From the NCBI GenBank assembly GCA_017307735.1, contig JAFKGR010000018.1, positions 62,001 to 126,000 of the forward strand: 64,000 bases of DNA, written 5' to 3'. This DNA is from Chitinophagaceae bacterium. Its GTDB lineage: Bacteria; Bacteroidota; Bacteroidia; Chitinophagales; Chitinophagaceae. Position numbers and translations under genes: made by a program. Under the pieces are notes generated by a model. That model had not been told where the DNA came from. It searched no databases and saw only the letters and a program-made list of their open reading frames with translations. Positions 8,245 through 16,626 of the stretch are shown here, one piece after another; within the stretch, counting starts at the first letter, position 1; each line of letters opens with the position of its first letter.

Positions 8245-9154
8245 AAGCCTCCTGAAAAGTTATAACATCGCCACCGTTGGATGGATCATACAAGGTATTT
8301 TCACTATTATTTAGAAATGACAAAGCTTCACTGTATGCCTTATAAACACTATTCCCCGTTGTGTCATCACCAATAAAATATTTAGCGTTTCGTGCTTTTA
8401 GCTCTTCTAAAATATTTTTCTTTTCTTGTGCATCGGCAACGAAATATCTACTTGCCTTCCTGCTTAATACTGTGTCAAACACGATTAACACTTTCTGCGG
8501 TTCACCGCTTATTGCATTTCGGGCTTGGCTTGCATAATCGTTCATGGACTTAGTTCCCTCAAGATAAAGCTTCGTTCGACGCTTTCGTTCTATCTCATTT
8601 GCATGCTTAAAGTATATAGTTCCGATATTGAAACTATTTTCATAAGTAAAGGCTTTCGAAATACTCAATGCACTTATATCCAAAAAGAAATTCATGTGCA
8701 TGATATCTTTCTGGCTAAATTCCTTTGTTGCGAGTGCTTGGTCTTTGGCATCTTCTGATTCGTCAAAACGTATCCTAACCAAGAGGTCACGCCCAATGGC
8801 ACTTTCATCCAGAGCAACTGCCGGAGTTACTGATAGAGGTGCAGTCCTTCTGCCCGAATAATCTCCTTTAGTCGGGTGCATGAATCCGCCCATATCCGCT
8901 CTAAGGTCGTTTTCAATCTGGTTACTTATTCCGTCACCGTTTGAGACAAAAGTGGTTCCCTTATCTGGGTCAGCAGTATTCAGCCTGTCTATTGCTGAAA
9001 AGAGTACATGTCGCTGCATTTGTCCGGAAATATACACTTTTCCATCAGGCCTTCTTTTTATTGAAGATGCATTTCCTAAAAGTTTTTCACCACCATTTGC
9101 AATATGGTTTTCGAAAGGCGATAAAGCCGTTACTAAAATTCCTTTGATTTCCAT
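8231..9154 (-). CDS. cas7: Cascade backbone protein Cas7 (DevR/Cst2-like)
   Basis: Cas7 polymerises along the crRNA to form the Cascade backbone. The 307-residue protein opens with the RRM-like strand MEIKGILVTALSPFENHI, followed by the family-typical GNASSIKRRPDGKVYISGQM, the region that marks the DevR/Cst2 group (thumb and ISGqmqR segment), and later GGFMHPTKGDYSGRRTAPLS. Length fits the group. It lies 26 bp after cas8 and overlaps cas3 by 14 bp, so cas5-cas8-cas7-cas3 are probably one transcript. The assignment to Cas7 is firm; the exact subtype is less so. Confidence 0.92.
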   Translation of the reverse strand: MEIKGILVTALSPFENHIANGGEKLLGNASSIKRRPDGKVYISGQMQRHVLFSAIDRLNTADPDKGTTFVSNGDGISNQIENDLRADMGGFMHPTKGDYSGRRTAPLSVTPAVALDESAIGRDLLVRIRFDESEDAKDQALATKEFSQKDIMHMNFFLDISALSISKAFTYENSFNIGTIYFKHANEIERKRRTKLYLEGTKSMNDYASQARNAISGEPQKVLIVFDTVLSRKASRYFVADAQEKKNILEELKARNAKYFIGDDTTGNSVYKAYSEALSFLNNSENTLYDPSNGGDVITFQEAFGRE

Positions 9155-9180
9155 CGTAGTCTATTTTTAAAGTTAAATAA

Positions 9181-9603
9181 TTATTCTTCGCTTAAATCTT
9201 CTTCTTCCTCAGTCTCAATTTCAACCCCTGCGTTTTTCATTTCACTTTTTTCAGATTTATTCATCAATCTCGAAAATGCTATCAGAAGGTTTTTAGAAGC
9301 ATCAATAGGTAATTCTCCACTTGCTGTCTTTTCCATAAACAATGCGGCCCCTTCAGGCGCGTCCATTCTGGACAATCTTCCGCCTCTAGTAATTACCTGG
9401 GCAAGCAAGGCATCGCCTGATTTTGCTGAAAAGGTAGAACTTTCTAATTCTACGAGGACTTTGGCCTTTGCCTTTCGCAAGTCTTCCCAATAATTTGGTG
9501 TACCTTCTTTTACTTCATTTTTGGCGGCGAAATACGCCACTTTATTTAGCCATTTCCCTAAAATTCTAGCTGATTTTACAATTTCTAAATCGATTTTTTC
9601 CAT
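9181..9603 (-). CDS. Possible internal Cas11 start within cas8
   Basis: Codon 372 of cas8 is an ATG (9601-9603) preceded by an A-rich ACAAAA, a favourable context in Bacteroidota. Translation from it would give a 140-residue helical protein starting MEKIDLEIVKSARILGKWLN. That is about the size of a Cas11 small subunit. Internal initiation of cas11 inside cas8 is established for type I-B, I-C and I-D systems. Here it is inference from size, position and context only. Confidence 0.35.
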   Translation of the reverse strand: MEKIDLEIVKSARILGKWLNKVAYFAAKNEVKEGTPNYWEDLRKAKAKVLVELESSTFSAKSGDALLAQVITRGGRLSRMDAPEGAALFMEKTASGELPIDASKNLLIAFSRLMNKSEKSEMKNAGVEIETEEEEDLSEE

Positions 9604-10716
9604 TTTTGTAAAGTATATGGTGAATAATTGTGTTACCACTGCTGGATATTCTGCCCTAAAAGCTAAAAAGTCTTTGAAAGCAGAATGATTAAAAAGTTGA
9701 AGAAACCTACTCGTGAATAAATCGTATTTCTGATATTCAGTGTTTGTGCTTGTCCTTTTATCTTGATTATATAGTTTTGAATAATATAAGCTGTCGATTA
9801 TGATCTTTAGTTTACTTTCCTTAGCCAAATCAATGATATGATGATTAAAACTAAAAACCTTTGCATTTCCATATTTAATCATATAAATCTCAGCTCTCTT
9901 TAAACTTTCTAAAACTCTTTTTGCTTGTTCAGAATAAATCGCCTCTTTTGCAAACTCTCCAATCGCACCTAATAACGAAACCGCACCTAAAGCACTACTC
10001 CGGGGAGGATTAGGAAAATTTCCTCTGTATAAAAGAGGACGTTTGGGAAAATAGCTAACTTTCTTACTATTTCCTTTTCCTTTTTCCTCTTTGATAACAT
10101 TGCCGACCATGAGATCATTATCAGATTTAGATATGAGCATTCTTTTAAAAAGAGAAATAAAATCTTTTAGCTCCTCAATTTCCAAATCAGGAATTAAGCA
10201 TACATTAAACATTTCAGGCTTCCCTTTCTTATCTATACGGTACTGGAGACAAGGTTTTTTTGAGGTAAGAGTTGCAATTGTACCAAGTGAAACGTCTATC
10301 AAAGTTCCCTTTGCGGTACGCTTGGAAGCATTATTGGCGGAAAAGCTCAGATATTCGCCAGCAATCGATGCAGCCGACATTGTAATATCCTCCGTTGAAT
10401 CCAATGAATTATGTGACAAATTGGATAATAGTTTCAAAGCATTATTCCAGGCCTTACCCTCTTGCCGAAAAGGAGAAATTATATTCGGAGCTAGAAAAAC
10501 CCCATTATCTGTATTTCCTTTTTCCTCTTTAACGAATCGAAACAAAACATTATCTTTTTCTACAAAAGAAGATTTAGGTTGTACTCTGAATGTTTGGAGG
10601 CCATCTTCAATTTCAGAAATCAGATATTCTGCTGTTATTTCCTTTATTTCGGAAATATCATTTTCTAAGAATATCAACGCCTTTGCATATCGTAAATATG
10701 GATGTATTGTACTCAT
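9181..10716 (-). CDS. cas8: Putative Cascade large subunit Cas8
   Basis: Position between cas5 and cas7, length (511 residues) and the absence of another candidate make this the large subunit that recognises the PAM and recruits Cas3. I do not recognise a specific Cas8 family from the sequence. It has only two cysteines (in PCLQYRI and VCLIPDL), so the CxxC zinc motif of many I-B Cas8 proteins is missing. The last 140 residues are helical and end in an acidic tail (ETEEEEDLSEE), the position occupied by the Cas11-like domain in related systems. It overlaps cas5 by 4 bp. A type I-B-like assignment rests on the neighbours. Confidence 0.8.
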   Translation of the reverse strand: MSTIHPYLRYAKALIFLENDISEIKEITAEYLISEIEDGLQTFRVQPKSSFVEKDNVLFRFVKEEKGNTDNGVFLAPNIISPFRQEGKAWNNALKLLSNLSHNSLDSTEDITMSAASIAGEYLSFSANNASKRTAKGTLIDVSLGTIATLTSKKPCLQYRIDKKGKPEMFNVCLIPDLEIEELKDFISLFKRMLISKSDNDLMVGNVIKEEKGKGNSKKVSYFPKRPLLYRGNFPNPPRSSALGAVSLLGAIGEFAKEAIYSEQAKRVLESLKRAEIYMIKYGNAKVFSFNHHIIDLAKESKLKIIIDSLYYSKLYNQDKRTSTNTEYQKYDLFTSRFLQLFNHSAFKDFLAFRAEYPAVVTQLFTIYFTKMEKIDLEIVKSARILGKWLNKVAYFAAKNEVKEGTPNYWEDLRKAKAKVLVELESSTFSAKSGDALLAQVITRGGRLSRMDAPEGAALFMEKTASGELPIDASKNLLIAFSRLMNKSEKSEMKNAGVEIETEEEEDLSEE

Positions 10717-11456
10717 ATTGTATTTAATTTTAAATCAATCCATCCTTCACTATTCCCTAAGTAACAAATATTATTATCTGGGATTTGCTCCGATAACATA
10801 TCCAATAGAATTGAGTCTATCTTGAGTTTCAAAACATAATTACCTTCCATTGAGATAAATTCCCTATTTGTCGGGGTTGAATAAAAGAAAGGGAATTTAT
10901 CCTTGTTTTCTCCATAAAACTTACCGAGCGCGACATTCTCCACCTGCTTTTCATTCTTGGGATCTCTTGGAAGTTCTCTCTTTCTGGTTATCAACGAATA
11001 ATCAATATTCATAGAACCTTTTGCATGTGTAGGTGTACCACCAATCGCATCACTTCGTCTAAAGGCTTTACTCCACAAATCATTATAAAAAATCGCTTTG
11101 GACAAAACGGGCTGTACACTTTCAATTTCAAAATAATCCATTAGTAAAGGGGAATAAGTTGAGCCTTTAGTACTGTCAACAAACTCAATCCCTTGCTGCT
11201 TCTTTGACTGTCTCTTTCTAAGTGCAATTAGATCTTTAATGATGTTTTTTCTATCCGCTTCATCAATATGCCATCCAAGTAAATTTTCGAAAAGCCCACA
11301 AATCATTTTTTTACTTGGAATCTTTAAGGTTTTATAATAAGAACCTGGGAGCTCTCCTATCATGGATAATGGAGCAAGCGGTTGTATTACAAGAATTACC
11401 TCTTTATTTATTTTAGGGATTATACTCAATATTGAAATATTTATATTTCTTTTCAT
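10713..11456 (-). CDS. cas5: Cascade subunit Cas5
   Basis: Cas5 caps the 5' handle of the crRNA. The 247-residue protein shows the Cas5 N-terminal signature: a beta strand (VILVIQPLAPLSMIGELPGS), then IPSKKMICGLFENLLGW, which matches the family P-S-x-x-x-I-x-G-L pattern around residues 47-63. A later segment (GSMNIDYSLITRKREL, then FYSTPTNREFISM) fits the second half of the RRM-like fold. Its stop overlaps the cas8 start by 4 bp. Upstream lies a 298-bp gap, so the effector operon probably starts here. Confidence 0.88.
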   Translation of the reverse strand: MKRNINISILSIIPKINKEVILVIQPLAPLSMIGELPGSYYKTLKIPSKKMICGLFENLLGWHIDEADRKNIIKDLIALRKRQSKKQQGIEFVDSTKGSTYSPLLMDYFEIESVQPVLSKAIFYNDLWSKAFRRSDAIGGTPTHAKGSMNIDYSLITRKRELPRDPKNEKQVENVALGKFYGENKDKFPFFYSTPTNREFISMEGNYVLKLKIDSILLDMLSEQIPDNNICYLGNSEGWIDLKLNTI

Positions 11457-11754
11457 ATAGTTCTTTTTCTATTTTAACCTGATTCTTTATGTTTTATACG
11501 TTCCGCTATATTAACTTCATTTTATAATTGCTAAAATCGAGATCTTTACTAATTAAGGTTTTAAAATTTTCGAGTCAAGTTGACAATTCTAAATTATTAA
11601 TTGTGATGAAAATCCGCATATTTCGTGTCATCTTTCAAAGATTCTAAAGTAACCAGTCCAATTCTGCACTAATACATATCTCAATTTGTACATTAACACC
11701 TCGGTATTCGACAAAACATCATTTCATTACATTTATTCCATTACATGCGTTTTT
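11457..11754. other. Intergenic region upstream of cas5
   Basis: AT-rich, no ORF supported on either strand. It is the likely site of the promoter for cas5-cas8-cas7-cas3, but no exact TAnnTTTG box was found on the minus strand. Confidence 0.4.
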
Positions 11755-11904
11755 TCATACTTCCCCTCCCTTCAATAACTTAATCACCTTATGCAACAAA
11801 TCAGGTGGGTTATCCCAATCCTCCTTTTTTTTCTTTTGATATTTTTGAATCGTATCTGTCAAATCATCATACCGGTTCAGCCGGTCTAAGATAGCGTTGG
11901 TCAT
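11755..11904 (-). pseudogene. 49-codon frame, likely broken-off end of the TPR gene
   Basis: An ATG at 11902-11904 opens a 49-residue frame (MTNAILDRLNRYDDLTDT... ending VIKLLKGGEV, TGA at 11755-11757). It is in exactly the same frame as the TPR gene upstream and begins six codons after that gene's TAA (11920-11922). The intervening codons are also sense codons. Either this is a separate small gene or the two frames are one gene of about 160 codons with a nonsense change. The peptide is charged and helical, as expected for a continuation. Confidence 0.5.
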
Positions 11905-11919
11905 CTCTTCGTTGCTCCG

Positions 11920-12240
11920 TTACGGTTCTCTCTCCAGCAACATCAGGTAACCGCTGATTGCTCTTTCGGTGTCGCCCTTTTCTTCCAGACAGCGATTGGT
12001 CCAGAAGTATAAATCTTCAATATCCCTTACCCCATTATCAATGGAATGGGTGCTGGCCTGCTGCAGCACTTCATAAGCCCGTTCGTAATCACCCTCCAGA
12101 AATTTCAGCCTGCCATACTTCAAAAGCATATCAAATTTTAGCTGAGGCGTTTCGCCTTCTGCTTCTATTTTATTTAGGGTTTCCGATAGCGACCATCCTA
12201 TTTCATCAAAGCTGGAATGAATGGTTAGTTTTTTTGTCAT
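11920..12240 (-). CDS. Small TPR-like protein
   Basis: The 106-residue product has a short N-terminal helix (FDEIGWSLSETLNKIEAEGE) followed by two TPR-like units: LKFDMLLKYGRLKFLEGDYERAYEV and, after RDIEDLYFWTNRCLEEKGD, TERAISGYLMLLEREP. Such repeats mediate protein contacts. The start is taken at the ATG at 12238-12240 (MTKKLTIHSS) rather than the longer frame to 12321, whose extra 27 residues look non-coding. It lies between the WYL regulator and the effector genes on the same strand. The frame stays open beyond its TAA for 55 codons, so this may be a truncated gene. Confidence 0.6.
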   Translation of the reverse strand: MTKKLTIHSSFDEIGWSLSETLNKIEAEGETPQLKFDMLLKYGRLKFLEGDYERAYEVLQQASTHSIDNGVRDIEDLYFWTNRCLEEKGDTERAISGYLMLLEREP

Positions 12241-12383
12241 AACTAAACCTTTTTTATTTTTTAAAAAAATTTCTCCTTTTGATCTGATGTTCTTTTGAGA
12301 GTAACCTGTATTTCCATTCAATTTTCCCCACCTCCGGCTCTCTCACCCACAAACCTACTACTGCCCACGGTCAGTTTCTGTCC

Positions 12384-13274
12384 TTATTTTAAAAATTTTT
12401 CAATCTGTGTTTTCAGGTATTTCCTAAACCTTGCAGGCTTAATAATTTCAATCTCTTCTATCAACCCCAACACAAATCTTCCTATACCATTAAAGTTGGC
12501 CACCGGCACTTTCAAATGATAATTTTTATCTTCCGGTTTGATACATTTTGTTGCAAGCGGATATTCTTCTATCAATAAATTATAGGCTTTCAGAGAAAGC
12601 AGCAATTCCACCGTAGTGAAGGGCCTCGCCGCCGACACCCGAAATACATCTGTAAAAGGCTTTTGGTGTTTATCTTCATAGCGCCATGCGAAAGACAATA
12701 ATTCCACAGATTGCATTCTCGCTATTTTAAATTGCTTGCAGGAATTGCTTTTGATATCATAACACCAGATAGCGCGATAATCGCCTAAAAAATCAAACAC
12801 TTCAACCGTGCGGTCTTCAATGCTGTTGCTGTTGGAAGAGCGGTAAGCCCGGAGCGTTACCTGTTTCTTCTGCTCGATGGAATTACGGATAGCATGCACT
12901 TTGGTAAGGTCATCATTCTCCCTTAATTTCTCCAGAGCTTTGAGATCATAAAAGGCATTCATTTTCTTTACCAGCCTCTCTTTCACCGGCGAATCGCCTT
13001 CAATGTGCGACAGCGTTTCATAAAGAATGGATACTTCTTCTTCCGAAAAATGCAACAGATTTTTGAGGTTCCTGTTAGATGATCTGTCTGGTTGCAAACG
13101 ATAGCCGTTCTCACGTTCTAATATAAATCCGCAAGATTCGATTAGTTCCAGGTCGCGTCCGATATTGCGGGCAGACATATCAAACCTGCTTCTCAGTTCC
13201 TTCATTAAATACGATCTGTTTCCGGATAGCATAACCAGCAACCGAAGGATCCTTTTTGTTCTTGTATCTTTCAT
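12384..13274 (-). CDS. WYL-domain helix-turn-helix regulator
   Basis: The 296-residue protein has an N-terminal winged HTH (TKRILRLLVMLSGNRSYLMKE, then MSARNIGRDLELIESCGF, residues 1-60), a linker, and a WYL-type Sm-like ligand domain around residues 125-200 (VTLRAYRSSNSN, then VFDFLGDYRAIWCYDIKSNS). WYL regulators bind single-stranded DNA or nucleotides and are frequent next to CRISPR-Cas loci, where several repress or tune cas expression. It begins 12 bp after the cas6 stop, so the two are surely co-transcribed and it is the best candidate for control of this locus. Confidence 0.9.
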   Translation of the reverse strand: MKDTRTKRILRLLVMLSGNRSYLMKELRSRFDMSARNIGRDLELIESCGFILERENGYRLQPDRSSNRNLKNLLHFSEEEVSILYETLSHIEGDSPVKERLVKKMNAFYDLKALEKLRENDDLTKVHAIRNSIEQKKQVTLRAYRSSNSNSIEDRTVEVFDFLGDYRAIWCYDIKSNSCKQFKIARMQSVELLSFAWRYEDKHQKPFTDVFRVSAARPFTTVELLLSLKAYNLLIEEYPLATKCIKPEDKNYHLKVPVANFNGIGRFVLGLIEEIEIIKPARFRKYLKTQIEKFLK

Positions 13275-13286
13275 GACAGAAAACTT

Positions 13287-14081
13287 TTATCGAACAATTT
13301 CCACACATCCCATTCCCTGCGCATTATAAAGGCCCAAACCTGCTCCAAGTGCGATCTCCAATAACTCTCCCGAAGCTTTTACCTGCAAACGGAATTTCTT
13401 AAAACCCCTGATTTTTGTTTCCTCAGGATTACCCGCTTTAATAGTGATGAGCCTGCTTTGCGGTGGGTTTCTGAAAAATAAAATCTCCAATTCCGTTTCT
13501 CCTTTCATCTCTTCCAGGGCATCGTCATCCGCATCAGTAATGGCCTTATATTTTTGCAGCCAGTTATAAATAAGGTTTGCGCTGTATCGTTTGTCAGCCG
13601 GATCCAGATATGTGTAAATATTCTTTTCATTTTTAATTCCTGCAACTATTGGAGATAACGGTTGTAAAATGATCTTTTTTTTAACTGTATCATCCAAATC
13701 TTCCACAATACTTTCAATTTGAGAAATATGGAACACCACTCTCGAAGCCCTGTCGCCAATTTCAATGAACTGATTTATAAAAATCCCCTTTATAAAATTC
13801 TCTGCAGTACGGGGCAGATAAAAACAAATATTCACCTCAGCTTTATCAGAAAGCAAAAGCATTCTGTCGCCACGCATTTTAAAAGGGGTATTGATGTCTG
13901 AAAAGGTGAATAATTTAAACTTTTTGTTTCCCTTTCCGTAACCTGTTTCATGTAAGAAGGCAGCAAATTGTTCATCGGCTTTTTGAATGATTTTGTAGAT
14001 CACAGAAGATAAAGGATATTGATAATTTACCGGCAGGATTGCAGGTAACTTTTCAGTTTCCAATGTTAATAGAAATCTCAC
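13287..14081 (-). CDS. cas6: CRISPR RNA endoribonuclease Cas6
   Basis: Cas6 cuts the repeat transcript to release crRNAs and usually stays on the 3' hairpin. The 264-residue protein has the duplicated ferredoxin fold. The N-terminus (MRFLLTLETEKLPAILPVN) holds the first strand, and the C-terminus ends in the diagnostic glycine-rich loop (GAGLGLYNAQGMGCVEIV, residues 246-263). His44, in FLHETG, is a candidate for the general-base histidine near the N-terminus but is not proved. It is the first gene of the cas set on this strand, 12 bp before the WYL regulator. Confidence 0.93.
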   Translation of the reverse strand: MRFLLTLETEKLPAILPVNYQYPLSSVIYKIIQKADEQFAAFLHETGYGKGNKKFKLFTFSDINTPFKMRGDRMLLLSDKAEVNICFYLPRTAENFIKGIFINQFIEIGDRASRVVFHISQIESIVEDLDDTVKKKIILQPLSPIVAGIKNEKNIYTYLDPADKRYSANLIYNWLQKYKAITDADDDALEEMKGETELEILFFRNPPQSRLITIKAGNPEETKIRGFKKFRLQVKASGELLEIALGAGLGLYNAQGMGCVEIVR

Positions 14082-14666
14082 AATACAGTGCAGCTTTGAG
14101 GTTAAGAATGCTACAAGGTATAAAAAAAATATTTCGTAAACTAAAGCATTTATTCAACTAAAGTTTTCTGTGATAACCTTTACTCACAATTGAAGTTTTT
14201 CATCTGCCAGACAACGAACTCTTGACAACATTGTTATTAGCAAAAACTTTAAGGTCGTTTATAAATCCAATTAATCCTTTAGGTAATCCTCCCCAAGGAA
14301 ATCTAAATTCAATTCCGGTGATCAAATTTCAACTGATAGAGTTAAGCCATTGTGAAATTGCGATCATATTGGAATATTCGTTATGATGATATTCAAGTAG
14401 AGAATGTGTTTTTTCAATTGCAGATAAGAGATTTACCCAGGTTTATTTTTCTATGAAATGATTGGATAGATCATATCAATCCGATCATTCCTTCAATTGG
14501 AATTCTCTTCAAACCATTTGCCAAAATACAACATGCCCTCCTGGCTCTGGCCGCATCTTTCTTCAATCAATTCAGGTTTCCAAAGTTTCAGCTTCACTAA
14601 CTTTCTCAAAAAACATCTCTTTCTTCAAATAAAAATTCCCTCTTCTCACCTCTCCGAAACTCAGAA
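14082..14666. other. Intergenic region with decayed coding traces
   Basis: No intact gene. On the minus strand a frame from 14442 down to 14200 (TWVNLLSAIEKTHSLLEY..., ending FANNNVVKSSLSGR) is open apart from one TGA at 14329-14331. A second stretch ending at 14493 (LWKPELIEERCGQSQEGM, then LYFGKWFEENSN) also reads like protein but has no start. Both may be remains of lost genes upstream of the cas locus. The promoter of cas6 should lie in 14082-14150. Confidence 0.3.
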
Positions 14667-14691
14667 AAGAAAAAGCTCTTCGAAGAAGAGC
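14667..14691 (-). terminator. Intrinsic terminator of the tRNA-Thr gene
   Basis: GCTCTTC (14675-14681) and GAAGAGC (14685-14691) form a 7-bp stem with a 3-nt loop. On the minus strand it is followed by a T-rich tract (TTTTTCTTTTC). It lies 48 bp downstream of the tRNA 3' end. Confidence 0.75.
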
Positions 14692-14738
14692 CTTTTCACA
14701 TTTTAATCAACTCAAAAATTAAAACGTCATTTTTTATG

Positions 14739-14811
14739 AGCCTTTTGCCGGACTCGAACCGGCGACCCTTTCATTACGAATGAAATGCTCTACCAACTGA
14801 GCTAAAAAGGC
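14739..14811 (-). tRNA. tRNA-Thr (CGT anticodon)
   Basis: Full cloverleaf on the minus strand: acceptor stem GCCTTTT/AAAAGGC, D arm GCTCAGTTGGTAGAGC, anticodon stem TTTCA/TGAAA with loop TTCGTAA, and T arm GCCGGTTCGAGTCCGGC. Anticodon CGT reads ACG (Thr). The CCA end is not encoded. Length is 73 nt including the discriminator base. Confidence 0.97.
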
Positions 14812-14925
14812 GGGGCGGCAAAAGTAAAAACAAATTTCATTATGAACAGAAAACCAGTTCAAAAAAGAATTTACCCCATGCCAGCACAATTCATTTCACA
14901 CTAAACCGCGATCAGAAAACATAAC

Positions 14926-14933
14926 TAACTTTG
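14926..14933 (+). promoter_or_regulatory. TAnnTTTG promoter box (TAACTTTG)
   Basis: Matches the Bacteroidota -7 element and lies 55 bp before the start of the MFS gene at 14989. No clear -33 element is visible. Confidence 0.55.
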
Positions 14934-14988
14934 CACTTTTAACAGTTAAAATCATCCGGAAAAATTCTCCGGATTATATCATTGAATT

Positions 14989-16413
14989 ATGGATCTTTTA
15001 CGTGATGCTGGTGCTGAGAATGAATCTTTGGAATCTACGGTAAAAGAACCACCTGTCCGCAAAACTTTAATTTTTACCATTGTCGCCATCGCATTGCTGA
15101 TGACAACCGTGGATGCAACCATCGTTGCAACCGCCCTGCATACCCTGCAAACCGAATTGCATACCACCGTAAACTGGGTGGGATGGACACTCACAGCCTA
15201 TGCTTTCGGTTTTGTGCTAATGCTTCCTATCAGCGGAAAGATTAGTGAACTATATGGCCAGAGAAGGGTTTTCCTCTGGTCTGTGGCCATTTTCACTTTT
15301 GTATCATTGTGTTGCGGATTATCAAACAATATTTACCTGCTCATTTCGCTCCGCGTAATTCAGGCCATTGGCGGTGCAGGCATCACACCTTCAGCCACCG
15401 GTATCATTGTAAATCATTTTGGAAAATCGCGCGACCGGGCAGTGAGTTTGTTTGGAAGTGTATTCCCGGTCGGAGCCATGATCGGCCCCATCTTCGGCGG
15501 CATTTTTGTTACGTATATGAGTTGGCGTGAAATATTTTTCGTAAATATCCCTCTCGGAATTGTGGTTATTTTAATGGCGTTTAAATACATCCCGCGTGAT
15601 CATCAGCCGAAGAAAAGGCCACACACAAAACCTGATGGCAAAGGAATCCTGCTCATGGGTGTTGGAATCCTCTCATTTATGTTTGCAGCAAGCTACCTCG
15701 GAGGAAAAAATGTAAAACTTCTATCTCCCGGACTCATTACACTTCTTCTGATTTCTGTCATTTCTTTAACCGGATTTTTCCGGCACATCAACCGCACCAT
15801 TCATCCGATCATTACACCCAGATTGATTTATGGCAAAGGTTTCGGGCCGGTCAACCTGATCAATGTACTTTCAGGAGGGATTACCCAGGGAGTTATCGGG
15901 CTTGTACCGCTCTATGCCATCAACCGCTATGGCGTCACCGCTCTCGATTCCGGTTTATTGCTCGTTGCAGAGGGGATTGCCGCGATTGTATTTTCCGTGA
16001 TCGTCACCATACTTTTGAGGCGAACCGGCTACCGGCCACCTCTTTATGTAGGATGTACCATCATTTCAATCGGCGTTATTCTTTTGGCAATTCATCCGTT
16101 TGACGGGTTGTCGCCATTTTTCTGGATGGCAATGTCCACCTTCTTCATCGGCGCAGGAGCCGGTATTATCAACCCGCCCTGCCGAAATGCTGGATTGCAA
16201 CTTGCACCTGAACATTCTTCTACCATTGCAGCACTCCGTTCCATGTCGTTGCAGGTGGGAGCCATCATTACGATTGCCATTGCAACAGCCATCATTTCAG
16301 AATCATCCAATCCCGGAATCACACAGGCGTGGGTTTATATCGGAGCTGCAGTGATTTATTTTTCCGCCCTCCCGCTGATCTCCAAAATACCTGAACACCA
16401 TGGCTCATGGTAG
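14989..16413 (+). CDS. MFS drug efflux transporter, DHA2 (EmrB/QacA) family
   Basis: A proton-driven multidrug exporter in the inner membrane. The 474-residue protein has about 14 hydrophobic segments, as in the DHA2 family. TM1 carries MTTVDATIVATALHTLQ, the family's D-x-T-I-V-x-x-A-L pattern. The loop after TM2 has GKISELYGQRRVFL (motif A), and TM5 has the proline/glycine-rich GAMIGPIFGGIF (motif C). No MFP or TolC partner gene is adjacent. It has its own promoter-like box and converges with the Usp cluster, so it is probably a single-gene unit. Confidence 0.92.
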   Translation: MDLLRDAGAENESLESTVKEPPVRKTLIFTIVAIALLMTTVDATIVATALHTLQTELHTTVNWVGWTLTAYAFGFVLMLPISGKISELYGQRRVFLWSVAIFTFVSLCCGLSNNIYLLISLRVIQAIGGAGITPSATGIIVNHFGKSRDRAVSLFGSVFPVGAMIGPIFGGIFVTYMSWREIFFVNIPLGIVVILMAFKYIPRDHQPKKRPHTKPDGKGILLMGVGILSFMFAASYLGGKNVKLLSPGLITLLLISVISLTGFFRHINRTIHPIITPRLIYGKGFGPVNLINVLSGGITQGVIGLVPLYAINRYGVTALDSGLLLVAEGIAAIVFSVIVTILLRRTGYRPPLYVGCTIISIGVILLAIHPFDGLSPFFWMAMSTFFIGAGAGIINPPCRNAGLQLAPEHSSTIAALRSMSLQVGAIITIAIATAIISESSNPGITQAWVYIGAAVIYFSALPLISKIPEHHGSW

Positions 16414-16626
16414 GGAAGAAATTTTCGGACCGAGAGTTGTCCAATCCGGGTTTAAACAGGAAAGTTGGAAACAGAAACTTATTTTATGACATGGGTGAAA
16501 TATGTTCTTCTCAAACTTCGGATAATATAAGGTGCTTCTCGTTATAAAGGTAAGATGCCCCGGAGACATTTATTGAGATAAAGATTAAAAGGCCACATTA
16601 CGCAGGTAAAATTCGGAATGATTTTA

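Noticed and set aside
14497..14706. Plus-strand 69-codon frame near the tRNA
   Set aside because: Antisense of a protein-like minus-strand segment and across the tRNA terminator; Ser/Lys/Phe-rich composition suggests a shadow.
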